Shown: positions 23,400-35,555 of the stretch, piece by piece
Layout: each line of letters begins with the position of its first letter
How positions within the stretch are numbered: position 1 is the first letter of the stretch
From: Diabrotica undecimpunctata
Lineage: Eukaryota; Arthropoda; Insecta; Coleoptera; Chrysomelidae
Direction of reading: 5' to 3'
Length of the DNA: 64,000 bases
NCBI RefSeq assembly: GCF_040954645.1
Contig: NC_092804.1
Location: 143,787,108-143,851,107 of the forward strand
The notes under the pieces: model-generated
Databases searched by the model: none
Told to the model about the DNA's origin: nothing
The model's input: only the letters and a program-made list of their open reading frames with translations
Position numbers and translations under genes: made by a program

Positions 23400-25160
23400 C
23401 TTCCTTATTGCCCATAATGAATTCTATCACAACCGTTAGCCATTCTTCACTGCTGAATATAGGCCTCCTCCAACTTCTTTCACATATTCCGGTGTTGAGC
23501 TCTGTTTATCCAGCTGCGTGTTATCATGTTTATATCGTTACTCCATCTGGTTGGTCATCTACCTCTACTTGTTTTATCATCTCTAGGTCTCCATATTATT
23601 AGTCTTCTGATCCAACGGTTGTCAGTCATTCGAGCTCTGTAACCTGCCCATCTTCATTTTGACTGTGTGATATGTTGTAAAATATCAACTATTTTCGCGC
23701 TCTGTCTTATTATGGCGGTGTTCGGTATTCTGTCTTTTCTGCGTTCTGCTGTTATTTCTACTGCGTTCAATACAGTTAGTGTATTGAACGTTTTGTCAAG
23801 GTTAATGTTTCGGCACCGTATGTTGTCACAGGTCAAACACATTGCTATATTGCTCGTACGCTCTCCTTTTCAAATAAATAAGAATTTTCGACTTCAATAT
23901 GTCTCTCAGCTTCCCAAAAGCCGCCCAGTCCAGACGTATATGGCGATATATCTCGTAAGTTTGATTATCCTTATCAATTTTTACCTCATCGCCTAAGTAG
24001 TTGTTTATGGACTTGTTTTTCTTGTATTGTATTGTATCTTGTATTTCTTCTCCATCTATCCGTAAATTATTACTCGCTATCAGACTGGTCAAGAATTTTT
24101 AACATTAGTCGCAAAATTTTTTGTATCTAATCAGCATCATCTAGGTTATCAGTGATTAAGACAATATTATCAGCAAAGCCGAGGTGATTCAAGTATTCTC
24201 CATCAATATTCACACCAACTCTATCACACTTCTTCTTTATGTGCCGTCTTCTACCGAAGGTTGGCGACCATCAAACGATAGGTTTGTCTGTTTTGTGCCA
24301 CATGTATTATGTTCGCAGCTTCTGGTATTTGAAACCATTCTCTCAAGTTTCTCAGCCAGGATTTCTTCTTTCTGCCCAAACCTCTTCTACCTTCAATCTT
24401 GCCTTCCACGATAAGCTGTAGCAGACTATACTTATCATTACGGAACACATGGCCCAGGTATGACGCTTTCCTTCTTTTAACAGTTGTTAACAATTCCACC
24501 TCTTTACCCATTCATCTTAATACCTCTGTGTTGGTCACTCTTTCTGACCAAGGTATTCTCAGTATGCGTCGATACAGCCACATTTCTAGAGCCGCTAACT
24601 TCTTTATAGTTGCTGCTGTTAACGTCCACCCTTCAACTCCGTAAAGTAGCGTAGAGAGTACGTAGTACGACTAATCACACTTAAGATTTTAAAAGCGTAT
24701 TCTAACACTGCTTTAAATAATTTAGGAGATATTGTATCTCCTTGTCTAACTCCTTTTCGTATCTGATACTTATCTGTGTATTCGTGGAGTTTTACGTTTG
24801 CACATTTGTATATATATGTTCGATCGACCTGGCATATCTGTAGTCCACCCTGCTTTGATGTAATGATGCTAGTGTTGCCGGAAGCTCAATAGTATCAAAA
24901 GTTTTTGAAAGTCGGACTTTAGTACAATTGATCTATTATTTTCCACTGATCTCTCTATTAGAGTCTTAATTTTTTACAAATGATCGTTTGTCCCGAATCT
25001 ATTTCTAAAACCAGCCTGCTCGTTCGGTTGATAAAGTCTAATTTATTGTCCAGGTGTTTGATTATGATTTTAGTGAATAGTTTATAAAGAGGGGACAGAA
25101 GAGAAATTGGCCTATAGTTGCTGAGATATGTTATATCGCCTTTTATGTGCATAAGAATGG
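23400..25160 (-). mobile_element. RTE-like LINE (family A), degraded, interrupted by a nested LINE
   Basis: On the - strand, 5' to 3': YRPISLLSPLYKLFTKII (RT entry, about 25110), then RKGVRQGDTISPKLF (about 24760), then the interruption. It resumes with GVNIDGEYLNHLGFADN (a decayed FADDIVL, palm motif C, about 24200), LRDILKSKILIYLKRRAYEQ (about 23900) and a TRW/GRPP-type basic tail, ending about 23410. This is the standard order of insect endonuclease-RT proteins. Stops and frameshifts are many, and no endonuclease remains, so it is 5'-truncated. Confidence 0.82.
24235..24673 (-). mobile_element. Nested RTE-like LINE (family B), 5'-truncated, 9-bp target duplication
   Basis: The 9-mer ATCACACTT occurs at 24226-24234 and 24674-24682, flanking the insert. 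On the - strand it starts at YVLSTLLYGVEGWTL and continues through ALEMWLYRRILRI and LEYLGH-like VKRRKASYLGHVFRND, then LIVEGKIEGRRGLGRKK, to its 3' end at 24235. Removing it rejoins the family A coding order (RQGDTISPKLF... then GVNIDGEYLNHL), which confirms nesting. Family B must therefore have been active after family A inserted. Confidence 0.88.
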
Positions 25161-26359
25161 TAATTACATTATTGGGATTATAGGTGAATTCTATATATGA
25201 AATAAAACCGAAGAAGTAAATAATTATATGTTGGAATGTTTTTTAGTATTTATTTGAATTTTCATAAGAATTGGTTGATAAAGGAATAGATCTTATAACT
25301 TTTGGTCTTCTAGAAGCTTTCAAATATCATAAGATTTGATTATTGGTGGAATTTGCTAATCCAATATTGATGGTTTCAGTAACAAAAATATCTGTTTTTG
25401 ATCCTTATAGTTATAAACCCATATATTAGTGTAATAAACTTAATATATTGGTCCAGGAGATCCTGCAGCAATCATTAAAACAATTGTTTCAAAAAATAAT
25501 ATTTGTATTAATATTTATTATAATATTTTAGAACGAGAAAAAATGATGTTAGGAGAAAATAAACATTTACATAACGCTTAAGTAGAAATAAATTATTTAT
25601 TTATATACGTTACAACCAAATATCTTGATCATGTATTGTATGATACTTAAAAAGTACCTTATTGTCTTCACGCCGATTTAGCACAAAAGTATTTATATAC
25701 CTTATTTCAATTAGCCGTACAAGAAACGTAAACCAAACAGATAATAGATTGTCCTGCGACGATTAAAACATCTAGTTTCAGTAACTTTTGAGAATTACTA
25801 CCCATCATTGGTTGCATATTTACTTTATTTGTTCATTTGATTAGTGCTGCATTTGTATCCATTGGAATAAGGTATATAGATAACTCCATATTACAAACTA
25901 TTTTAAATTGTTATTTTATTGTTAGATTTTATATTCATATTTAAGTAACGTTGGGTACTACATAGTTTATAGAAAAATATATTTGTAAGTAATACTCCAA
26001 ACTTTTATATGTATCTTAACTCCATTGCTTTATTATGATACCGTGTATTCAACTGTAGCATAATTTGCAATACAATTTAATTATCAAAATTTATTATATT
26101 CCTGTTAAAATCCATATATTCGCATTACTAATTCTCTTTTGCCAGAAGATGTCACTTATAATTCAGAGACAATTATTGAAGAATTCGAAACTATAATTTG
26201 GATTTTGTTTATACTCTAAATTTTATCTTCGTATATGTTGGTGGTTTGAAAAGTCGGCTTGATAATAAAAACAACAATTTAGGCCTTCAAAAAAATTATA
26301 TTTTTTAAAATAATTTCTTATACTATTACATTTCATCTAACAGTGTTTTAGTACCGGTA
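25161..26359. other. No recognisable feature
   Basis: A+T-rich, no coding signal. Confidence 0.5.
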
Positions 26360-27640
26360 ACTGCGCTTTGTAGTATATCTCTAGTTATCCTTCTTCAAGT
26401 TCCGCTCCTATCGGAGACTGGAAATTATTCTGGCAATTATAATTTTGTTGGTTAAGCTCCTGAATAGTTCAATTGAACTGCATTCGCGTTTCACGTGATT
26501 TCGTAGTCACGAGATTTTACGTCTTCCTACGCTTCTTCTGCCTTTGATTTTGCCTTGCATTAGATTCCTTAATAGTTCGTATTTTTCACCTCACATGATG
26601 TGATAAGTATTCCAACTTGATTTTTACGGAATTTATAACTTCGCATTGTTTTCCTGGTTGTTCGAGAACTTGTGCATTTGTTTTGCGATTCATCCATGAT
26701 ATTTTCAGAATACGCCGGTAATACCACATTGCGAATGCTTCCCGGTTTTTAATGTTAAACTGTTTCAATGTCCAAGCCTCAGCCCCATACAAAAGTGTGG
26801 AGAAAATATAACATCGAAGCATTCTTATCCGGAGCGTTATATTGATATTGCGATTACAAAAAAATTTTTGTTATTCTGTTAAAAGTTGATCGTGCAATTT
26901 CAATGCGGCATCTTATTTCTTTTGTTTAATCAGTATCTTCTGTGGTACATGCTCCATGGTATTTGTATGAAGATATTTGTTCAATTTCTTTATTATCTAG
27001 TACTAGCTTAAGTTTGATGTTTTATGCTTTTGTAAATATCATGAACTTTGTTTTCTTCAAATTTATTTTTAGTCCATAATCGTTGCAATGTATATTTAGT
27101 TGTTGAGCAAGGTGTTGTAATTCTTCTAATGTTCCCGCCAGAAGGACGGTATCGTCAGCATATCTTATGTTATTAAGGCTCATCGTTTATTATGAGGCTC
27201 TCATTGACTTCGGCCAATACCAATTATGAGATGGCTTCACTATATACATTAAACAACAATGGTGATGAAATACACCCTTAGCACACCCCACGAATCTGGA
27301 TATCCTCAGTCAGTTCATTTTCAACTTTCACTTTCGCTGTTTGATTCCAATAGACGTTGCATAATGTCTCGACTGTCTATGTTTTTATTTAACAAAATTT
27401 CTTTGAGTCGTTTATGCTGAAAATATCTGTAAAATGCCTTCTCAATATCAATGAAACAGGCATATACTTCCTGATTCATATCTAGGCATCTCTGTGAAAG
27501 AACATTTACTGCAAACAGTGCATGCTGTGTTTGCAGACCTTTCCTAAATGGCCTGTAATGTACTTATTTATAGCCACAATGACTTCTTGACTGGACAATA
27601 AGCAATGACTAGCGAGGAAGATAAACAGTTTCGAGAATAG
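26360..27640 (-). mobile_element. RTE-like LINE fragment with RT palm motifs
   Basis: - strand order: FRKGLQTQHALFAVNVLSQR, EVYACFIDIEKAFYR (palm motif A, about 27450), TYADDTVLLAGTLEELQ (motif C, intact YADD, about 27160), KTKFMIF, then STLLYGAEAWTLKQFNIK and YYRRILKISW (about 26700). A basic GRRKISW tail follows. Most of the reverse transcriptase is present but frameshifted several times. It is related to, but distinct from, the copy at 24235-24673. Confidence 0.82.
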
Positions 27641-27840
27641 ATGAAAGTATGGGGAATATTTCCGATGTTTCATAGTACAGATTCCTCAATTTTCCATTGT
27701 CAAAATACTTTTGTTGACAGGTGCACCGTTTTTATTTAAGCGGGATCTCTTATGACGAATGCTTGCGTCTGGTTTCTATACGCTGAGTTCTCGAATTCTA
27801 TTCGAATCTTAAGTTTCTAGGACGATAAACTTTTATCCTT

Positions 27841-27868
27841 CCAATGAAAAGAAACTTCTTTTCATTGG
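27841..27868. repeat. 13-bp perfect hairpin, 2-base loop
   Basis: CCAATGAAAAGAA (27841-27853) and TTCTTTTCATTGG (27856-27868) are exact inverted copies. The spacer is too short for a normal RNA loop, so this is essentially a palindrome. Confidence 0.85.
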
Positions 27869-28576
27869 TGAATACTACCTTGGTCCAAAATTCCTCCCCG
27901 TAAATTAAGAATCAATTTGCAAATTCGACTCTCCTATGGTTATTTTGTGCAGATAAAAAATTTAGCGGGCAAAAGCGCAGATTTTTACGCCACCTTATTT
28001 TAAACGCATTTGAGCCGTTCTGAGAAGTCTTAGAATGTTTCTTCTCGTGTTTTCACAGCGGATGCAAAAGAAATTGTTGGATATATTGTACGAGAGCATT
28101 GTTTTTGTGTTTATTAGAAACCTTCCCTACACCTTTTTGAAAGATGTTTGCAATCTATGTTGTTCCTACCAGCATTTCGTAAGGGGCTAGAGTACACATT
28201 TTTATTACTTATTTGTCGGCCTTCCGCTACTTCTAGACTAGTTTGCCAAATTAAAATAAAAGGATCAAACCTCAAAACTAGTAAGTTACGTGAATCAAAG
28301 AACACAAATCCGGTTAATGAAATTGTTTTAAAAGTAATCTTTGGTCATTTTTGGACTTAAATAATAAAGTAATTATCAGTCTGAAAGACCAGCCTCGTAC
28401 GTTTACTACCTTAACTTGGCTAGATATCAGTTTTCTCGTTATACAATTACTTAAGCGACGGAGCGCTGTGCGGATGATTTACGATCTACATTACGTTTTG
28501 ATTTTTCTAAGTCAGTTGCTCTATCAATCTTATTTTGAACTTTAGCCGTTTGTTCACCAATAATTTTAACTTCTTT

Positions 28577-28623
28577 GAAACTAAACGCTTAACGTGGAAT
28601 ATGCACGTTAAGCGTTTAGTTTC
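28577..28623. repeat. 20-bp perfect inverted repeat, 7-base loop
   Basis: The arms 28577-28596 and 28604-28623 are exact reverse complements (each outer end GAAACTAAACGC) around GAATATG. In a background of decayed repeats, a mismatch-free 20-bp arm suggests either recent origin or selection on RNA structure. Confidence 0.93.
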
Positions 28624-30209
28624 TAACATCATTTTTATATACATTAGCGTAGCAGTCACTTCACTTAAAACCCAATTTATTCCAATGCTATCATTGTCCT
28701 TGACTTTTGAATAATTAATTAATCTGTACGAAGTAAAATTTGAGTTTACACTTACTCATTTGTTTTTATAATCACGTTCTTTGACTCTTAGAATAACGAT
28801 GTGATTCTAATATTTTTTATTAATATCTGTAACGGCACATATTAAGTTCTTTTCATATAACTATTGGTCTTGTAGCAGTTTTATAACTATTATTTTGTGA
28901 ATCTCATGTCTTTTTCATAGTCTTGACGAAATTCCTCAGATGCCAGGAAAAGTGTATACCTATTCTGCCATCGAGGCCTTAAATGTAATTACTCGTACGC
29001 TCATAATGTTTCCGACACAAAACTTTTGACTATGTTGCTAACATGAGTAGTTTATTTAAATTTGCATTCGTTTAATGAATCAAATTTTTGTATAATTTGA
29101 ATTATGCGCACAAGACTTATGAATTGTTGATGAATATAAAAATGTATATAAATTGTTTTTAAGATCAATAAAAGATATTTTAATGTTAAAAACATGAATC
29201 ATACACTCCAGATGTGTTTAGTTACTAGTAGTGTAATAGAGACGGTTATTTAAAAAGCAATGGAGTTGACAACACCAGGTTCTTGATTTTGACTGATTGG
29301 CTAAACATTTAATTCGTATTTGTGGCTGATAAATTATCGTTTCTTTTCAAAAAAGGAAACAAATCATTTACACAACCTTGTATCATCCACAGATATTGCC
29401 AATCGTATAAATCTCATCACCTGGGTACATGATGTATAGTGAAATTTACCAGATGCACAAAATAAAACTTTATATAATATTGCTGTGCTAGTGTAAATTC
29501 CCTGTCGTTTGCAATAACAATGATATGAACATACTTCAGAACAATTATATCCAAAGACTGACCCACAGTCTTCAGTTGACTGTTATAATAACGAATTTTT
29601 GGAAATTCCAAAAACTTATATTAAAATATTCATGTCAAATTGTTCATGTAGTTTTAAGTCTATATAGTTTAATTAAATATTTTATAACGACGATTTCTCG
29701 TAACCACTTTTTGTAAAATTTCAAATTTGGCGCTATAGATTTAGCATGAGGTGTTTGTAAATATAGTTGTGTATTTTTCTTTTTGATTTTTTTTCTTTTT
29801 AATAAGATAGCCGATAAGTTAAGGTTCTTTTTCAAAATAAACTTATATAAATGGTGGCCTGGTTGTTTAAATTTATTATTATCCCTTAATTAGGTATAAT
29901 GTAACAGAACATCACTTTCATTAGCGTTGATAAAAAGGATATTGTACACTACGTTTTTAGAAGTAAAAAACATAACCTAATCTCACCGTACTACTCCGAA
30001 GTAAAATATAAATAATATGATCAGAATATTTAGATATTCTCAAGTTAAGACTGATTTACCTCAAGCAAATGTAGAATAACTGAGATTGAGCCCCGCAAAG
30101 CGTCTTAGGTACGTCATGAAATGTGAGATTAATATAAAAATAATACAACTGAGTTGGGCATGTCTAAAAACGTTAAGAGAAGACAGAAAGTAACGTAGAG
30201 TAGCATATA

Positions 30210-31728
30210 CACTACCGAGCATAAAATTAGGGTCACCCCGTAATTTGAATTTATTTTAGAAATTATTATTCTGTTTTAACTATTTTCGGTTGTAACATAG
30301 TTTACTAATGGATTTCTTGAAAAAAAATTGTTGTCGTTGTTGTTTCGACAAGCGTTTGAGATAAAAAGGGCCCCTTTGCCTAATTACTAAAGACCGTTAT
30401 CAGCACAGTTTTTGTTTCTATGGTTTTAACGTCAATTGTAAATTGTTTGTGTATTGTTATCACTGTGAGTGTATTGCAATGAGCATAAATTCTGTTGTGG
30501 CGGCGTTAGAAGATGGCCACGGTCAGCGCGAAACTGCGAGAAACGTTGGTGTAAGTCTCTCGAGTGTGCAACGAGTATGGCAACGGTACGAAGAGACCGG
30601 TCTGCTTACTCGAAGACCTGGTTCAGATCGAGGCAGGATTACAACAGCTAGAGATGACCGTTTTGTAGTTTCTAGTGCTTTGAGAAACCGAACGGTCACG
30701 GCAGTTTCTCTTCGAAATCATCTGCAAGAAGTGAGAAATGTAAACATAAGTGAATGGACAGTTAGGAGACGACTTCATGCTGCTGGTTTATCTTCTCGAA
30801 CTAGAGTAACTGGACCGCCGGTTTCCCGTAAACACCGAATTGCCAGATTGAATTTTACACGAGAACACTTGGCTTGGACAATGCAGGATTGGAGTCGTGT
30901 ATTGTTTTCCGATGAATCGAGATTCTGTCTTACGGGCTCAGACAAACGTGTAAGAGTGTGGCGACGTCCAGCCGAGAGATATGCTCAAGCATGTGTTGCC
31001 GAGCGTCTTCCATTTGGTGGAGGGTCAGTTATGGCATGGGGAGGCATATCGTTTAATGCTTGCACGGAGTTAGTCTTTATCGAGAATGGGACATTGACAG
31101 CGCATAGGTACCTGACACAGATTCTGGAAGACCATGTTTTACCGTTTATGGCTATTCTTGGAGACGACGCAACATTTATGCATGATAATGCACGACCCCA
31201 CACTGCTAGGATAGTTACTGAGTATCGACGAGGTTCAAATCACACGATTTGTTTGGCCTGCTCCCAGTCCAGATATCAATCCCATAGAACATGTTTGGGA
31301 TGAGATGAAGAGACGTTTACGGAGTCATGTGCCGGCCCCCAGAAATTCGAGAGAGCTTCGCGACATATTGGCGCAAGAATGGAATAATCTTCCGCAGAAT
31401 GTGATCCAAAATCTGATCCAAAGCATGCCTCGTCGTTTGCAAGCTGTTATCACTGCCAGAGGGGGAATACTCGCTACTGAATTTCTTAAAATTTCTTTTT
31501 TTCAACAAAAAGCCCATCAAATTAAAATTGTCCCTTTTCAATATTTAGTATATCAAAGGAAAATTCTTCATTTCCATTATTTTTAATAAACTTTAAACGA
31601 CAAAAACGTTGTTTTCTTTAAGCAATCCGTTAGTAAACTATGTTACAACCGAAAATAATTAAAACAGAATAATAATTTCTAAAATAAATTCAAATTACGG
31701 GGTGACCCTAATTTTTTGATCGGTAGTG
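30210..31728 (+). mobile_element. Nearly full-length Tc1-like transposon with about 110-bp TIRs
   Basis: The left end CACTACCGAGC (30210) and right end CGGTAGTG (to 31728) are flanked by TA (30208-30209 and 31729-31730), the Tc1/mariner target duplication. The TIRs extend about 110 bp through ATTAGGGTCACCCCGTAA and CGGTTGTAACATAGTTTACTAA with few mismatches. The single gene between them is frameshifted (see 30479-31462). A decayed inverted copy sits at 5537-6465. Confidence 0.92.
30479..31462 (+). pseudogene. Tc1-type DD34E transposase, frameshifted
   Basis: The likely start is ATG at 30479 (MSINSVVAAL); a longer in-frame start at 30443 is less typical. It has an N-terminal bipartite helix-turn-helix region (VSLSSVQRVWQRYEETG; ISEWTVRRRLHAAGL). 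Catalytic residues are visible: Asp in LFSDESRF (codon about 30911), Asp in MHDNARPHTA (codon 31184) and Glu in INPIEHVWDE (codon 31287). The two last are 103 nt apart instead of 105. The copy at 5.5-6.5 kb has GAGTATCTTGAC where this one has GAGTATCGAC, pinpointing a 2-nt deletion at about 31225. A further 1-nt change near the 3' end (about 31460) removes the usual stop. The element is non-autonomous as it stands. Confidence 0.9.
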
Positions 31729-31794
31729 TAACAATATAATAGTGAGAAGAATATATTGCCGGTACACAAGCCGCAAACAAGTTAATTATTACAA

Positions 31795-32080
31795 ACTATC
31801 CAGAGTGGAAGAGTTGAAAACTAAATGTAGATCAGTAAAGAATACAAAAGCAGCCGGCCTTGGAAATATTAAATTTAAATTAATCAAATATGGCAGATAA
31901 CTAATATGGCATTTCGAGTAAATAGCATGATCACAGACGTATATATTACAGCGAAGTAAGGAGGTAAATTATTTATTGACTTTATTGTATGCCACAATTA
32001 ATTGACCACAATATAGATTATGAGAACTACATAATCAACTTAAAGAAGGCATGGCAGCTTTTCACAGGTGTAACTTTATA
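31795..32080 (+). mobile_element. Short RTE-like LINE fragment
   Basis: The + strand reads VKNTKAAGLGNIKFKLIKYG. This is a decayed form of the KNxKAxGxDxIxxELxKYG linker that joins endonuclease to reverse transcriptase in insect LINEs. The sequence after it is not recognisable. Confidence 0.5.
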
Positions 32081-35014
32081 TAGATATATCCACAGACGAT
32101 ATTCTCGAGGAAACAAAATATGGTTTGTAATCAAGATCTATATGTGATATATATCGACGGGAAAATGAAGATACATATGTATTCGCCTTAAAATGGTAAA
32201 CAGGAGCTTATATGATTTTTTCAATTAATAATCTTATAAAGGAATTCCAGTCCTATAATTCGCTTTGCAATTTATATCAATTTTTGATAACAAATGTATT
32301 AAGTAAATACATTATGAGTATATCAATTAAACGAATTGGTTGTGAGTATCTAATGAATGAATCAAAGTTTTGAATATTATCATTACAAAATATTAGTTTA
32401 TGAAATTAAACCTTAAAATCAAGTCCAAATTAACCATAACAAGTACATACTTTTCGGCACCTTTTGATCGTTTCTGGTTTTTGTGAAAACAAGCCATCTC
32501 GGGAATAATTTATTTAAAAAAAAAATAACGGTTAAAATTTTGGTGAAGTAGGAAGCAGGAACCACTTTTTGAAGTCTAAGTCGGTAGCAAAAAAGACACT
32601 GGCTTGTCGCTAGTATCGGCTTTTACTGTGGTTCTGATCGACTTCTTTTTGTAGTTACCAGCGGCGACAAAATGTACTCTGTACAAGCAGATTAATTATG
32701 AATTCGAACAAAGTAACATTGCTTTTGTTGCTCCTTCGAAAGTGTAGACAAAGAAGATGACGTAAATTTTGGCTACATCCCATTGTCAAAGACCGTTCAA
32801 AGTTTGGATTTTCAGTATTTTAGAATGTATGTGAGTTCTTTCGATTAAATATTACAAAATATTGAACCACATATTACAAAAACTGATACTATTACGAGGA
32901 AGTCAATATCAATATCAGCCAATATCAGAGGAAAGGTTTGCAATTGGTGTAAGGTAAATATTTTATTTATATTATTACATTTTTATATTATGTATAGTGA
33001 ACGCATTATGTGATTATTGCAGCTTAAGTATCCTGATTACCATTTTGGGTTATGTTAGAGTATGTTTCAACTGTAGTGGCGTTCCAAACAATACTTACGA
33101 TTTAAATCAAATTGTTAAAGATAGGTACACACAATTTATTAAACAATGATATTAGATTATATTTTTGGCAATATTGTACTACATTTTAATACATATTATT
33201 ATAATACATCACATATAGTATTTTTCATAAAAAAATGCGTTCACGTTATTCAATATTTACGACGTCAGAACCCCACAGCGTTGTCAAAACATAAGAATAG
33301 TTAATAAGTGATGAATTTTTAAACTGTCAACTATTTGTCAAACTATTATATTAACAGTAAATACACTTAGTTTTAAGATTACTGCAACACACTACATTAG
33401 AAAACATTTTAATACAAAATTGTATATTCTAAATTTTAAACTTACCTCTTTTAGAGCATTAATAGTAAAAACGTCCCGCCATTATTTCTTGTTCAAAATA
33501 ATCTATCTTATATGAAAGCTTATCAGCTTTCTACAGACTATTTATTTGTTTTGGCATAGCACAATCACAATATACAACAATAATTACTTTGAAAAATGGT
33601 ATAGTATATCATATTCAATTTTAAAGAAGGTATAATAACTACGATCTGAAAATTCAATTTATTTTTCTACCACTGAAGTAAATTTATTACTATGTTATGC
33701 TCAGTTCTAGCAGTAGATTTCCCAACGAAATTTCGTGTGTACTATATCATTGTATCGAAGCAGACCAAATCCATCGTGTATCCATTTAGGTCGGGATGTA
33801 TAATCTAGATGAAGGCTGACCATCTAGTTACAATATGTGGTTACAATCGAACAGATAATCAAGATAGAGTATATTCCGTCATTGTCAGTGTTTGCAAAAC
33901 CATCCTTTAAAGTTATGTTGAGTGTATTTATAATTTACTAATAAAACTACGGAAATAATGATTGTAATTGTAAATAACATACAAAAGTTTCTTTTTTATT
34001 TTATATTACAATTATTATTATAGAACATATAAATAAATAAAATATATACAAAGATTGAAGAGTATTTGATAAAAATTAGTCAACAAACAGTATAAAAATG
34101 TTAACATTACCAATTATATATTATTACTTAGTCGATTCAGTAATTCTTCTAATAATAATATGATTTCTACTAAAGATAACAATTTACAAGAGCTCTTTAA
34201 AAATAATAAGATAGTTAAGTATTTTTTATCGAAAATGAACTATTCCACAATATTTTTTATACTTATGTAACATTGACGATGTGAGCACCTGCTACAGTAA
34301 ATTATAATTTACCTACATCGAGGATGATAATGAAAAATAATTTAATATTACCATAAAATGTACTGAGATACACTCGAAAATGGAAGAAAATAAACCAAAC
34401 TCAAAATAAGAAGAAAAAATATGAATACATAATTTGAGTTAAATAAAATATAACAGATCTAACGCCCACAAGCGATGAAAAAGAGAAAGTTAGATGATTA
34501 TTGGACTAATAAACAGCAAAAGTAAAGTTACAAACAATCATAATATATCACAATATTACATTTCCAAAATAGCATTTAACCATTAAAAGCTATTAAAAAC
34601 ACTTTCATTATAGTTCATTTTTGGACAATAATACTTTAATTATCATTGTATGTTAAGAATATGTAAAAATAGTAACCTTTTGAATTCAGTTTTTAAACTA
34701 TAACCAAAAAACAAGCGCATTCTTTTCCTGTTACATATATTTGTGAGAGTTATATAGGTTCTGTTTAAAAACTGAAAATCATAAAAATTTGTAAGGTGTG
34801 TAACATATAACTGTCTCCAATAAGGTAAAATATGCTCTATTGATAGTCCGCCAATCGATAGAAAAGAACACAGGTATCACTTAAAAATGTGTTAAATATA
34901 CGTGGTTTTATTGTTACAATACGAATTTCATATTTTTAAAAATTATTTGTTACTCTGTCTGTGTGTGACTTTTATCGAAAAGGTTCCTATTGGTTCATTC
35001 AGGAGCAGCCTAAA
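32081..35014. other. Long A+T-rich stretch with nothing recognised
   Basis: About 2.9 kb with no open frame above background, no repeat pair and no splice-framed exon that I could support. Confidence 0.5.
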
Positions 35015-35112
35015 ATTTCTAATCTTCTGAATAATAATCAGTACGGTTTTGTACCAAGTCGCTCTGTGGAGTCAGCGCTACATCAATTAGTTTGGAGTCT
35101 AGTGAACAGGGT
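35015..35112 (+). mobile_element. Jockey/CR1-type reverse transcriptase scrap
   Basis: The frame reads LNNNQYGFVPSRSVESALHQLV. This corresponds to the conserved (N)QYGFRxGxSTexAl segment between RT motifs 0 and 1 of Jockey/CR1-type LINEs. Only about 30 residues are recognisable. Confidence 0.6.
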
Positions 35113-35319
35113 TCAGTTGCTTTAATAAAGTCCTCGTAGACATACCGTCTCAGGACTTGCAACTTAATGTAGAGTCATATGTCGCCATGTTACCAATCCA
35201 ACGGTAAGTTTACCATCTTAATTTTAAACTAGACATAATGTAAACTAAATTTCATTTAGTAATTTTTAAAGGGTTTTTACCCCCATATTTAGTGGCTATT
35301 TCCATGTATTAACCTGACA

Positions 35320-35355
35320 CTGATGATGGAATACTTATTCCGAAAACGTTTTGTC
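35320..35355 (+). ncRNA. Hammerhead-like ribozyme core (copy 2)
   Basis: CTGATGA (35320-35326), one U, GGAATA, a 2-nt loop, UAUUCC, GAAA (35342-35345), then ACGUUUUGUC. Stem II is a perfect 6 bp, and a GUC triplet, the usual cleavage site, follows. Stem III is poor and stem I is not clear, so activity is doubtful. The (TA)n tract at 35482-35551 lies about 125 bp downstream, the same order as the other two copies. Confidence 0.5.
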
Positions 35356-35477
35356 AATTTAACATAGCCCAAATGGGTTTTTTATAAAGGATTTTATTTT
35401 ATTTTATTTTATATTTATATTATTTTTTTTATTTTGTTTTCCTGTTTTGCGAAACATGCCATTACATTTTACATATG

Positions 35478-35481
<4 letters not shown>

Positions 35482-35551
<70 letters not shown>
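35482..35551. repeat. (TA)n microsatellite, about 70 bp
   Basis: An uninterrupted TA run downstream of hammerhead-like copy 2. Confidence 0.97.

Positions 35552-35555
<4 letters not shown>

Larger units (their letters stand above)
27641..30209. other. Mostly featureless, holds two hairpins
   Basis: No supported gene. Hairpins at 27841-27868 and 28577-28623 are listed separately. Open frames at 28114-28545 and 29417-29835 are short A/T-rich readings. Confidence 0.5.

Noticed and set aside
31232..31243. GGTTCAAATC as a tRNA T-arm
   Set aside because: It lies inside the Tc1 transposase gene and no cloverleaf can be drawn around it.
30985..31541. - strand frames opposite the Tc1 transposase
   Set aside because: Shadows of the + strand transposase, without motifs of their own.
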